From the NCBI GenBank assembly GCA_005788585.1, contig SYBY01000168.1:1-8587 (forward strand): 8,587 nt of DNA, read 5' to 3'. The translations under genes were made by a program, and so were the position numbers. The notes below the pieces were generated by a model. It had not been told where the DNA came from and made no database searches. It saw only the letters and a list, made by a program, of their open reading frames with translations. Every line of letters begins with the position of its first letter. The stretch's first letter is position 1. This document shows, one piece after another, positions 1 through 6,637 of the stretch. Origin of the DNA: Actinomycetota bacterium. GTDB taxonomy: Bacteria > Actinomycetota > Thermoleophilia > Solirubrobacterales > Solirubrobacteraceae.

Positions 1-105
1 AATTTTTTTTGCATTTATCAATACATTCATTATATTTGTAAAGTTAATCATCAGAAATGATATTTAGCCAACAGACTTCAAAAAAATTCTCATGCTAACT
101 CCGAA
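1..105. other. AT-rich foreign-looking end segment
   Basis: Bases 1-90 contain about 19 G or C (roughly 21%), while everything from about 110 onward is very GC-rich. The segment has homopolymer T and A runs and no recognisable gene; the frame continuing into the sugar transferase has a stop at 58-60. The composition changes abruptly somewhere between 88 and 112, inside what should be the body of the sugar transferase gene. The segment is most likely a chimeric contig end, or less likely a real insertion that truncated the gene. It contains only a trivial 5-bp inverted repeat (47-51 with 57-61), to which I attach no meaning. Confidence 0.7.
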
Positions 106-294
106 TATCGCAAGCGCTACCTCGTGCTGCCCGGCATCACCGGCCTGTGGCAGGTCTCCGGCCGGTCGGACCTCGAATTCGACGATCTCGTCCGGCTCGA
201 CTTCCTCTACCTCGAGCGGTGGTCGGTCTTCCTCGACCTCGTGATCCTGCTCAAGACCATCCCGGCCGTGCTGTTCCGCCGGGGCAGCTACTAG
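91..294 (+). CDS. C-terminal fragment of a polyprenyl-phosphate sugar transferase (bacterial sugar transferase / WcaJ type)
   Basis: Only the last ~65 codons are present, ending in TAG at 292-294. The frame shows the family hallmark PGITGLWQVSGRSDL, then a D-D-L-V-R-L-D stretch, Y-L-E-R-W-S, a D-L-x-I-L-L-K-T segment and the typical short tail ending R-G-S-Y. In this family the enzyme transfers a sugar phosphate from a nucleotide sugar to undecaprenyl phosphate, which starts glycan assembly at the inner face of the membrane. The visible part belongs to the conserved C-terminal catalytic domain; the N-terminal membrane region and the rest of the catalytic domain are absent. The true join with the AT-rich segment is uncertain (about 88-112), so the first residues given here may be foreign. 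The next gene starts 12 nt downstream, suggesting an operon. The family call is firm, but the sugar cannot be told. Confidence 0.85.
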   Translation, partial: HANSEYRKRYLVLPGITGLWQVSGRSDLEFDDLVRLDFLYLERWSVFLDLVILLKTIPAVLFRRGSY

Positions 295-306
295 CCGTCC
301 ACAGGC

Positions 307-1263
307 ATGGAGGGTCGCCGCTGGGTGCGGCCGCTCGGCTGGGCGGTCTCGATCGTCTCGCTGGCCGCGGTCGTGTGGTGGGCGACGCGCCAGGAGGCGC
401 CGACGCTGCCGGACACCCCGGAGACGATCGCGGCGTTCGCTGGCGCCATCGCGCTGTACACGGTCGCGTCGCTGGTCCGCGGCGAGCGGTGGCGGCTGCT
501 GCTGCTGGAGTGCGGCGCGTCGCCGACGCGGGCTGACAGCCACGCGCTGGTGTGGGTCGGGTACATGGGCAACAACGTCCTGCCCGCCCGCGCCGGGGAC
601 GGGATGCGCGCGGTCTTCATGGCGCCGCGGGCGCAGACCGACCTGCGGACCGTGGTCGGCACGCTGCTCGCCGAACGGCTGCTCGACGTGGCGGTCCTCG
701 CCCTGGGCTTCGTCGTGCTCGCCTGGCTGGCCGTCGGCGGCCGGGGATTCCCGGACATGAGCACGATCGCGATCGTCCTGGCGGTTCTCGCCGCTGCGGT
801 CGCCGTCGCGGTCCTGGCGGTGGCGCTCCTGCACCGCCGCGGGTTGCTGCATCGCGTGCGTGAGCTGCTCGGGCCGGTGCTGCGCTCGACGCGGCTGCTG
901 CAGGGCCGGCACGGCGCGGAGATGGTCGGCGCGACCTTCCTGATCTGGGGGCTGGAGCTCGCCGTCTGGTGGCTCTGCGCCGAGGCGGCGGGGCTGGGCA
1001 TCGACCCGATCGAGGCCGGCTACATCCTCGCGCTGTCGTCGATGCTCGCGCTCGTGCCCGCCGCGCCGGGGCAGGCGGGCACAATGGACGCGGCGGTGCT
1101 CATCGGGGCGCGCGCGCTGGACCGGCCGCAGTCGGCGTCGGTGGCCTATCTGCTGCTGCTGCGGTTCGTGCTGCTGGTGCCGGTGACGGCGGTGGGGTTC
1201 CTGCTGCTGGTCACCCGGTATGGCGGCGTCGCGCGGCTGCGTGCCGCGAGGCGCGCCGCGTAG
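307..1263 (+). CDS. UPF0104 / lysylphosphatidylglycerol-synthase-TM-like flippase-domain membrane protein
   Basis: This 318-residue protein is strongly hydrophobic, with about seven or eight membrane segments (roughly residues 8-26, 41-57, 80-93, 127-146, 152-174, 206-226, 237-250 and 283-303) and a basic C-terminus. Family marks are the G-Y-M-G-N-N-V-L-P-A-R-A-G-D stretch at 85-98, E-R-L-L-D-V at 123-128 and the proline/glycine-rich P-A-A-P-G-Q-A-G at 251-258. These match the transmembrane domain shared by MprF-like proteins and the stand-alone UPF0104 family, which often sit in glycan and lipid-carrier loci and are suspected lipid translocators. No soluble aminoacyl-transferase domain is present, so lysyl-PG synthesis is not implied. 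ATG 307 is the first start after the preceding stop in the same frame. No clear Shine-Dalgarno is seen, so reinitiation after the sugar transferase is likely. A role in moving a lipid-linked glycan or precursor is inference from context. Confidence 0.85.
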   Translation: MEGRRWVRPLGWAVSIVSLAAVVWWATRQEAPTLPDTPETIAAFAGAIALYTVASLVRGERWRLLLLECGASPTRADSHALVWVGYMGNNVLPARAGDGMRAVFMAPRAQTDLRTVVGTLLAERLLDVAVLALGFVVLAWLAVGGRGFPDMSTIAIVLAVLAAAVAVAVLAVALLHRRGLLHRVRELLGPVLRSTRLLQGRHGAEMVGATFLIWGLELAVWWLCAEAAGLGIDPIEAGYILALSSMLALVPAAPGQAGTMDAAVLIGARALDRPQSASVAYLLLLRFVLLVPVTAVGFLLLVTRYGGVARLRAARRAA

Positions 1264-1272
1264 GGTGACCCC

Positions 1273-1896
1273 GTGAGCGAGCAGCACGAGGCGATCTGGG
1301 CGTCACTGCCCGAGGGGCTGGAGCCGGAGGGCTTTCCGCTGCGCCGCGCGTTCCTGCTCGAGCACGTCGATCCCGGCCCGCCTGCCCCGACGGTGCTCGA
1401 CGTCGGCTGCGGCGAGGGGTGGTTCAGCGAGGCGCTGCGTGACGCCGGCGCGAACCCCGTCGCCGTGGATGTCGCGGCCGAGGCGCTCCGGCGGGCCGAG
1501 CGGCGCGTTCCCGGCCTCGTGACGCGGTTGTGGGCGCACGACGAGCCGCTGCCGCTGGACGACAACAGCGTCGACCTGGTCTGGGCGGGTGAGGTGATCG
1601 AGCACGTCGCGGACGTCGCGCCGTGGCTGAGCGAGCTGCGCCGCGCGCTGAGGCCCGGCGGCACGCTCCTGCTGACGACCCCCCACGTGGGTCGCGCGGC
1701 GCTGCTCGGCGCCGCCGTGTCCAAGCGGCGGTTCACCGACCGCTTCGAGCCGCGCTCCGATCACGTGCACTTCTTCGCGCCCTCGACGCTCGGCCCGCTC
1801 CTCGAGGACCTGGGCTTCGTCGTCGACGAGATGCGGCTGGCCGGCGGTCGCCCGCTCGCGCGCGAGACGATCCTCGCCCGCGCCACCCGCGGCTGA
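1273..1896 (+). CDS. Class I SAM-dependent methyltransferase (Methyltransf_11 type)
   Basis: This 207-residue protein has the SAM-binding motif I V-L-D-V-G-C-G-E-G at 41-49, an acidic residue at the end of strand 2 (D66, in V-A-V-D-V-A), a motif II region with L-P-L-D-D-N-S-V-D-L-V followed by W-A-G-E-V-I-E-H-V at 104-112, and R-P-G-G at 127-130 followed by a T-L-L-L-T-T-P strand. A later H-V-H-F-F-x-P-x-T-L stretch (164-173) is common in small methyltransferases of glycan and antibiotic loci. It uses a GTG start, with G-G-T-G-A four bases upstream, 9 nt after the stop of the UPF0104 gene, so they are probably co-transcribed. The acceptor cannot be read from the sequence; context suggests a sugar or lipid-linked sugar. 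Length is normal for the family. Its stop codon lies one base from the stop of the convergent kelch gene. Confidence 0.9.
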   Translation: MSEQHEAIWASLPEGLEPEGFPLRRAFLLEHVDPGPPAPTVLDVGCGEGWFSEALRDAGANPVAVDVAAEALRRAERRVPGLVTRLWAHDEPLPLDDNSVDLVWAGEVIEHVADVAPWLSELRRALRPGGTLLLTTPHVGRAALLGAAVSKRRFTDRFEPRSDHVHFFAPSTLGPLLEDLGFVVDEMRLAGGRPLARETILARATRG

Positions 1897-1897
1897 T

Positions 1898-2875
1898 TCA
1901 GCGCGCGACGCGCAGCGCCTCGGCGTCCGCCGCGTACGTCAGGCCCGGCTGAGGGCCGCCCGAGAACGCGAACACGCGTCCGCGGTAGGTGACCGCGCCC
2001 AGCCCATGACGGGGACGGGGCATCGCCGCGAGGTAGCGCCAGCGGCGGCGGGCCGGGGCGTAGGCCTCGACGGACCGGATCGTCCCTGCCGCCTCCTCGC
2101 CGCCCAGCACGACGAGCTCGGGGCCGACCGCGGTCGCGGCGATGCCACCGCGTGCGTGCTGGATCGGCGGCAGGCGCTCCCAGCGTCCCCCCTGGAGCCG
2201 TTCGACGGCGGACACGTTGCCCGCCTGTGCGGTCCGGCCGGAGAACGCGTAGACCGCGCCCTCGCGGGCCGCGACGGCAAGGTGCTCGCGCGCCGTCGGC
2301 ATGGGCGGTCCCGTCCGCCAGCGGCGGGAGCGCAGATCGAAGATCTCGAGGGTGCGCAGCGCCTCGCCGCCGCGGCGCGCACCGCCCACGGCGTACAGCC
2401 GGCCACCGGTGATCGCAGCCCCCAGTGCGCCTCGCGCGGTGGGCATGTCCGGGAGGCGGGTCCAGCGGTCCGTGCGCGGGTCGTAGCGCCGCAGCGCCCG
2501 CGTCTCACCTCCGAGACCGGCGGTGTAGCCGCCCACGACGTAGAGGAACCGGCCGTCGCTCGCGGCGGCGGCGTGGTTGAGGGCGACCGGCAGCGGCCGG
2601 ACCCGGCGCCAGCGGTTGCGGCGCAGGTCATACCGCTCGACGATGGCTGTGGTCGCACCCGACGGCGGCACGTAGCCGCCCAGGACGTACGCGAAGGCCC
2701 CGACCCGGGCGGCGGCGACCTCGGTGCGGGCCACGGTCGCAGGGCGGAGTTCCTGCCACATCGCCCGGGGCGCCGTGGCGGTCGGCCCGCTTCCCGCCAG
2801 CGCGACGGCGGCGGCCACGGCGAGCGCGCCTGCGGCGGCGGTGGTCAGGGCGCCTGCGGTGCGGACCGAGAGCAT
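1898..2875 (-). CDS. Exported kelch-repeat beta-propeller protein
   Basis: This 325-residue protein begins with a signal peptide or signal anchor (one Arg, then an Ala/Leu-rich stretch to about residue 29) without a lipobox cysteine. From about residue 39 there are six kelch units, each with the G-G or S-G pair after a hydrophobic strand (for example Y-V-L-G-G-Y at 63-68, Y-V-V-G-G-Y at 112-117, Y-A-V-G-G at 161-165) and a following R-W at the start of the next unit. Six units fit one closed propeller. The frame is open much further upstream, but that part overlaps the ligase gene and is Arg/Pro/Ser-rich shadow sequence, so I place the start at ATG 2875 just before the hydrophobic stretch. 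No good Shine-Dalgarno precedes it, and the ligase stop lies 10 nt upstream, suggesting translational reinitiation. Kelch propellers are binding or enzymatic scaffolds (galactose oxidase and NanM-like epimerases use the fold). Catalysis is not claimed here; extracytoplasmic glycan binding is inference. Confidence 0.88.
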   Translation of the reverse strand: MLSVRTAGALTTAAAGALAVAAAVALAGSGPTATAPRAMWQELRPATVARTEVAAARVGAFAYVLGGYVPPSGATTAIVERYDLRRNRWRRVRPLPVALNHAAAASDGRFLYVVGGYTAGLGGETRALRRYDPRTDRWTRLPDMPTARGALGAAITGGRLYAVGGARRGGEALRTLEIFDLRSRRWRTGPPMPTAREHLAVAAREGAVYAFSGRTAQAGNVSAVERLQGGRWERLPPIQHARGGIAATAVGPELVVLGGEEAAGTIRSVEAYAPARRRWRYLAAMPRPRHGLGAVTYRGRVFAFSGGPQPGLTYAADAEALRVAR

Positions 2876-2885
2876 GACCGCGATG

Positions 2886-5003
2886 CTACGGGCCCAGCTC
2901 CTCGGTGCCCGCCGGCGCGGGGATCGTCTGGGTTGCGCCGCCCGTCGCCTGGACGAACAGGGCCGCGGCCTCCTGGGACTTCGGGTCGAGGTACAGCGCC
3001 GGCCGCACGGCCTGTTCGGCGGCCTGCGCGTCACCGGCGGCGAGCTCGAACTGCGCGAGCGAGAGCCAGACCCGCGGGTTGCGCGGCTGGAGTTCGACGG
3101 CGTCGGTGTACGCCGTGCGGGCGCCCGCCTGGTCACCGGCTGCGGTGCGGATCGCGGCGAGGGTGAACAGGGCGTCGGCCGACAGCGGGTTGCGGTCGAC
3201 GGCCTTGTTGGCGAGCACCGTCGCCTCGCCGGTCTGCCCGCGCGAGAGCGCCGCCAGGGCGTCCTGCTCGATGCGGTTGGCGCGCCACGGCTGCCAGACC
3301 GTCCACGCGGCGACGACGGCGAGCAGGAGCACCGCGCCGGCCTGCACCAGGCGCGAGCGGTCGCGCAGTCCTGCCCGCAGGCGGGTCAGGAACGTCCCGT
3401 CGGGCCGCGCGGATGAGATCGGGCCGCGGCCGGCGAGCCAGCCCGCGGCCAGCATCGCGGGGACGACGTTGCCGGGCACGTACCACGTCCAGTCCACGAA
3501 GGAGTGGAAGCCGAAGACGATGACCACCGCCAGCAGGGTGACCAGGCCGACCCGTTCAGGGCTCCAACTCGCGCCGCGGTCGCGGCGACGCATGCCGCAC
3601 GAGCGCAGCGCCGCCACCAGCCAGGCGGCCAGCAGCGCGAGCGTCAGCAACCCGCCGGCGATGCCGAGGTCGGCGAGCACCTGCACCACGTAGCCGTGGG
3701 CGTGCAACACGTCGAGTTCGTCGGTGCGGTAGAGGGTGCGCGAGATCGCGTACCCGCCCGCGCCGACGCCGACGAGCTGGTTGTCCTGGAAGGTCTTCAG
3801 CGCCTCGTTCCAGTACCGCGCCCGCACACTGCCCACAGCCGTGAGGCGGCTCGGGTCGTTCGCGGGGGTCACGGCGTCGGGGTCGGTGAGCGACTTCCAG
3901 CCGTCGGAGATCGAGCCGCCGAGGCCCTTGTCGGATGTCGCCAGCACGCCCAGGCCGACGATGGGCAGGAGCAGCAGCACGACGACCACCACGGTGCCCA
4001 GCGTCCGGCGCGCCGGGGTCCGCGGCGGGCGGCGGGCTGCGGCGAACGTCAGCGCCATCCCGATCGCCAGCACGATGAGCAGGACGAACGCCAGCAGCAC
4101 GCCCATCTGCCAGCCGGCGGTCTGGCGCAGCGCCAGCGCGGCCTTGTCCTCGGTGAGCGCGGTCTGGCCGAAGGCCCACAGCGTGACCAGCAGCGCACCG
4201 CCGCTACCGACGGCCAGCACCGTCACACCACGCAGGCGCAGCGGCACGGCGGCGAACCAGACCGCGCACGCGATCGCAGCGGCGAGCAGGGCGCCGCGCG
4301 AGTAGGCGAGCAGCAGGGCGAAGACGACGATCGTGAGCGCGGGGTAGGCCAGCGCGTTGATCGCCTGGTGGCCGTGCCGGCGCGACCCCAGCCACAGGCA
4401 GCACGGGATCGTCATCGCGCCGGTCAGGCCCACGCTGTTCCAGTAGCCGTAGGGCTCGCGCAGCCGCGCGTAGGTCTCCTCCGGGCTGAACTGGGCGGGC
4501 AGGAGCTTCGTGAGCGTCGCGTACCCGCAGAGGATGACGCCGAAGACGAGGAACGCACCGAGGAGCACCGACCAGCCATCGGGCACCGCCCGGGCGAGCG
4601 TTGCTGCGGCGCCGAACGCGGCGAACCAGGCGAACGTGCGGTTCGCCTCCAGCCAGCTCTCCGCGGGGTCGACCGACCAGCCCACCGACAGCGCGGTCAG
4701 CACGGTGAACGCCCCGAACAGGAGGATCGTGCCGCCGCCCCAGAGCTTCTCGCCGCGCGGTGCGGTGAGGAGGCCGAGTGCGGTCGCGAGGCCGCCGCCG
4801 AGCAGCAGCCCGACCTCGACGATGCTCAGGCGACCCAGGCGCAGGCCGCCGTCGGCCCCGAATGCGATCGCGCACAGCAGGAAGCCGAGCCCGAGGGCCA
4901 GCAGGCCAGGGGCGAACCCCGGCCGCTGGGGGGAGCGGGCCGCTGCGCCGACCGCCCGCGCGAGCGGGCCGAGGTCGTCAGGCGGTGCGGCGACCGCCGA
5001 CAC
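2886..5003 (-). CDS. O-antigen ligase / Wzy-type membrane protein with C-terminal TPR domain
   Basis: This 705-residue protein has about 14-15 predicted membrane segments between residues 30 and 570, then a soluble tail. Wzy_C-type marks are R-E-P-Y-G-Y-W-N-S-V-G at 182-192, Y-S-R-G-A-L-L at 234-240, a long non-membrane loop (about 356-445) containing V-G-V-G-A-G-G-Y at 411-418, and H-A-H-G-Y-V-V-Q-V-L-A-D-L-G at 434-447. Proteins of this superfamily polymerise lipid-linked repeat units or ligate finished glycan to an acceptor on the outer side of the membrane. After the last membrane segment (552-570) residues 576-685 form about three TPR-like helical pairs (A-L-S-R-G-Q-T-G-E-A; A-A-G-D-Q-A-G-A-R-T-A-Y; A-A-G-D-A-Q-A-A). 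GTG 5003 is preceded by G-G-T-G-A-G-G and overlaps the end of the upstream gene by 26 bp. Polymerase versus ligase activity cannot be separated from sequence. Confidence 0.9.
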   Translation of the reverse strand: MSAVAAPPDDLGPLARAVGAAARSPQRPGFAPGLLALGLGFLLCAIAFGADGGLRLGRLSIVEVGLLLGGGLATALGLLTAPRGEKLWGGGTILLFGAFTVLTALSVGWSVDPAESWLEANRTFAWFAAFGAAATLARAVPDGWSVLLGAFLVFGVILCGYATLTKLLPAQFSPEETYARLREPYGYWNSVGLTGAMTIPCCLWLGSRRHGHQAINALAYPALTIVVFALLLAYSRGALLAAAIACAVWFAAVPLRLRGVTVLAVGSGGALLVTLWAFGQTALTEDKAALALRQTAGWQMGVLLAFVLLIVLAIGMALTFAAARRPPRTPARRTLGTVVVVVLLLLPIVGLGVLATSDKGLGGSISDGWKSLTDPDAVTPANDPSRLTAVGSVRARYWNEALKTFQDNQLVGVGAGGYAISRTLYRTDELDVLHAHGYVVQVLADLGIAGGLLTLALLAAWLVAALRSCGMRRRDRGASWSPERVGLVTLLAVVIVFGFHSFVDWTWYVPGNVVPAMLAAGWLAGRGPISSARPDGTFLTRLRAGLRDRSRLVQAGAVLLLAVVAAWTVWQPWRANRIEQDALAALSRGQTGEATVLANKAVDRNPLSADALFTLAAIRTAAGDQAGARTAYTDAVELQPRNPRVWLSLAQFELAAGDAQAAEQAVRPALYLDPKSQEAAALFVQATGGATQTIPAPAGTEELGP

Positions 5004-5580
5004 GGGTCCTCACCCGGTTCAGGCCGAGCGCGGCGGCGCCGGCCACCATGAGCACGAGGAGCACCCCGAGAGGGGCCGGCAGATCGCCGACGGCGCTCAG
5101 GGCCGGAACCTCACCGGCGCTGGCGGGGTCCACGGAGCCCGCGCCGGGAAGCGTGACCGGGGCCGGGGCCTCGGCGACGACCTCCGCGAGCTCTTCCTTC
5201 TGCTCCGGTGTTGCGGTGGCGAGCGTCTCGGCCGGCGACGCGCTGCTCGCGTCGTCGCCGCCGCTCGTTCCGCCTCCGCTCGTGCCGCCGCCACCGCCTG
5301 AGCCGCCGGCGTTCCCACCGGAGCCGCCGCTGCTGCCGCTGCCGGCGGCCGCGAGCTGGGCCTTGCGGATCACGGACTGGCAGTTCGTGTACTGCCGCAT
5401 GTCCGCGTCCATGTTGTCGAGGGCCTCGCGGTACTCCTGCTGGGAGTAGTTCTTCTCGAGTCGCTCGTCGTCGCCGCAGTCATAGAGGACGTCGCCGCCG
5501 CTCCCGACGGCGGCGGCCGGGGCGAGCAGCGCGCAGAACAGCGCAAGCGGCAGGGCAAGACGGCGCATGAGCGAGATCAC
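4978..5580 (-). CDS. Small exported, C-terminally anchored protein with Gly/Ser linker, function unknown
   Basis: This 200-residue protein starts at GTG 5580. I prefer that start to ATG 5568 because a strong G-G-A-G-G-T lies 8 nt upstream of the GTG but 20 nt from the ATG. Order: signal peptide (about 1-24, two Arg then Leu/Ala-rich); a compact charged segment (about 30-79) with a D-C-G-D-D motif (Cys35), K-N-Y-S, and Y-T-N-C (Cys67), so a disulphide is possible; a low-complexity Gly/Ser stretch (about 80-108); an acidic Ala/Pro/Glu region; one membrane segment (about 171-187); and a basic tail ending R-V-G-G-R-R-T-A. The expected topology is outside domain on a flexible stalk with the tail inside. 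L-P-A-P-L before the membrane segment is not a proper LPXTG sortase signal. It is 1 nt after the GT4 stop and overlaps the ligase gene by 26 bp, so it is tightly linked to glycan polymerisation. I recall similar D-C ... Y-x-x-C segments in Thermoleophilia proteins, but cannot name a family. Confidence 0.8.
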   Translation of the reverse strand: MISLMRRLALPLALFCALLAPAAAVGSGGDVLYDCGDDERLEKNYSQQEYREALDNMDADMRQYTNCQSVIRKAQLAAAGSGSSGGSGGNAGGSGGGGGTSGGGTSGGDDASSASPAETLATATPEQKEELAEVVAEAPAPVTLPGAGSVDPASAGEVPALSAVGDLPAPLGVLLVLMVAGAAALGLNRVRTRVGGRRTA

Positions 5581-5581
5581 G

Positions 5582-6637
5582 CTACCGGACCTCCGCCGTC
5601 GCCAGTGCCCGGGCCATCCCGTCGGCCCACGTCTCGAACGTGTACGCGCCGACTGCATCGTGTCCGGCCGACGCGAGTCGTGCCCGCAGTGCGCCGTCGT
5701 CGTGCAGGCGACGGATTGCAGCCGCAAGTGGATCGGCATTTCCGGCTGGAACGACCAGACCGGTCTGGTTGTCGCGGACGAGGCCGCCGGCGGCGGCTCC
5801 GACCTCGTCAGAGGTGATGACGGCACAGGATCGATGCATGGCTTCGTTGACCACCAGTCCCCAGGGTTCGCGGAACCGCCGGGTTCTGACCGACGGCACC
5901 ACCAAGACGTCGGAGCCGGCCAGGAAGTTGCGGACCTGCTCGGGCGGCTGGGTGCCGACCGGGGTCACCGCGCCGCCGGCGCCGAGCTGAGTTTCCCCAG
6001 GCTCGACGCCGACGAGGACGAGCGCGGCTTCGGCACTCGTGAGATCTGACCGGAGCCAGGCCTCCTCAAGCACCCCTAGGCCCTTTTCCCTCACGGCTCG
6101 TCCCACAAACGTCACGGTGAACGGGGCGGTGCGCCGTGGGTCGGCGGGACCCTCCCAGAACGCGGCATCGACCGCCTGGGGGGCCTCGAAGACCCGCGTG
6201 GCGCCTCGCGCTCGCACGAACGACGAGACATGCGGCCCGTAGGTGACGACCGCGTCGGCGTCGCGATAGATGGCGCGCAGGAGCAGTGCGCCGGGCACGT
6301 GAGCCGGTGTGCGCGGGTGCGCCCACAGTGCGGTCCACAGGACGAATGGCACGCGGGCGCGCCGGGCGCCGCGCCACGCGGCCGGCAGGGCGAGGCGGCC
6401 GGTCGTGCCCGCGAGCACCACGCGATACCGGCCGGACGCCGCGAGGGCGTGCACGCCGCGCTGGCTGACCGTCCGGAAGGGCACACCGGGGTCCTCGACG
6501 CCGGCGGTGGCGTGAATGGACCGGCCGCCGTAGAGGGCGAGTTCGATCGGCGTGCGGGCGTGCAGGGCCTGAAAGGCCCCGACCCGGTCGGGCGGGACGT
6601 GGTTCGTGACGATGAGCGCCGGCTTGGGCGCGCTCAC
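5582..6637 (-). CDS. GT4-family glycosyltransferase (second of two)
   Basis: This 351-residue protein has a two-lobed GT-B layout. The N-terminal lobe (about 1-160) begins A-L-I-V-T-N-H-V-P-P. The C-terminal lobe opens with F-T-V-T-F-V-G-R (173-180) followed by R-E-K-G at 183-186. The nucleotide-sugar site shows the E-x7-E signature (Glu257 in R-E-P-W-G-L-V-V-N-E, Glu265), followed by Ala/Gly-rich sequence and T-G-L-V-V-P-A-G-N at 292-300. Such enzymes are cytoplasmic or membrane-associated retaining transferases that extend lipid-linked glycans. The GTG start at 6637 overlaps the TGA of the preceding gene (GTGA) and has A-G-G-A-G-G 7 nt upstream. The frame is open far upstream but that part is antisense-frame shadow of the preceding gene. 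Donor and acceptor are not determinable. The N-terminal lobe is less typical than that of the preceding GT4 enzyme. Confidence 0.9.
   Translation of the reverse strand: MSAPKPALIVTNHVPPDRVGAFQALHARTPIELALYGGRSIHATAGVEDPGVPFRTVSQRGVHALAASGRYRVVLAGTTGRLALPAAWRGARRARVPFVLWTALWAHPRTPAHVPGALLLRAIYRDADAVVTYGPHVSSFVRARGATRVFEAPQAVDAAFWEGPADPRRTAPFTVTFVGRAVREKGLGVLEEAWLRSDLTSAEAALVLVGVEPGETQLGAGGAVTPVGTQPPEQVRNFLAGSDVLVVPSVRTRRFREPWGLVVNEAMHRSCAVITSDEVGAAAGGLVRDNQTGLVVPAGNADPLAAAIRRLHDDGALRARLASAGHDAVGAYTFETWADGMARALATAEVR
5589..5594 (-). promoter_or_regulatory. Ribosome binding site deciding the GTG start at 5580
   Basis: The minus strand reads GGAGGT here, 8 nt before GTG 5580 and 20 nt before ATG 5568. 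The spacing supports the GTG as the true start of the small anchored protein. The site lies inside the last codons of the preceding GT4 gene. Confidence 0.75.

Noticed and set aside
64..1287. 407-codon open frame on the minus strand opposite the UPF0104 gene
   Set aside because: It is rich in Arg, Gln, His, Pro and Asp with no domain, lies wholly opposite a well-supported gene, and runs into the AT-rich end. It is typical shadow coding in very GC-rich DNA.
1901..1913. Short perfect hairpin (5-bp stem, 3-base loop) next to the convergent stops, considered as a terminator
   Set aside because: The stem is only five base pairs of alternating G and C in coding sequence, has no T-run on either strand, and such hairpins are expected by chance here.
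2006..3166. 386-codon open frame on the plus strand across the kelch gene and ligase end
   Set aside because: It is Gly/Arg/Ala-rich without domain structure and crosses two real genes on the other strand, so it is a shadow.
3504..5051. 515-codon open frame on the plus strand opposite the ligase gene
   Set aside because: Composition is Arg/Gln/Glu/His-rich low complexity, the frame is antisense to a clear multi-pass membrane protein, and there is no recognisable motif.
5087..5140. Possible sortase signals (L-P-A-P-L and L-P-G-A-G) in the small exported protein
   Set aside because: Neither fits LPXTG. L-P-A-P-L abuts the membrane segment but lacks the T-G, and L-P-G-A-G lies too far from it and lacks the threonine. 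The single membrane segment alone explains anchoring.
5257..5343. Gly/Ser-rich stretch considered as a DNA tandem repeat
   Set aside because: The codons vary and no exact unit repeats at the DNA level. It is better described as a flexible protein linker.
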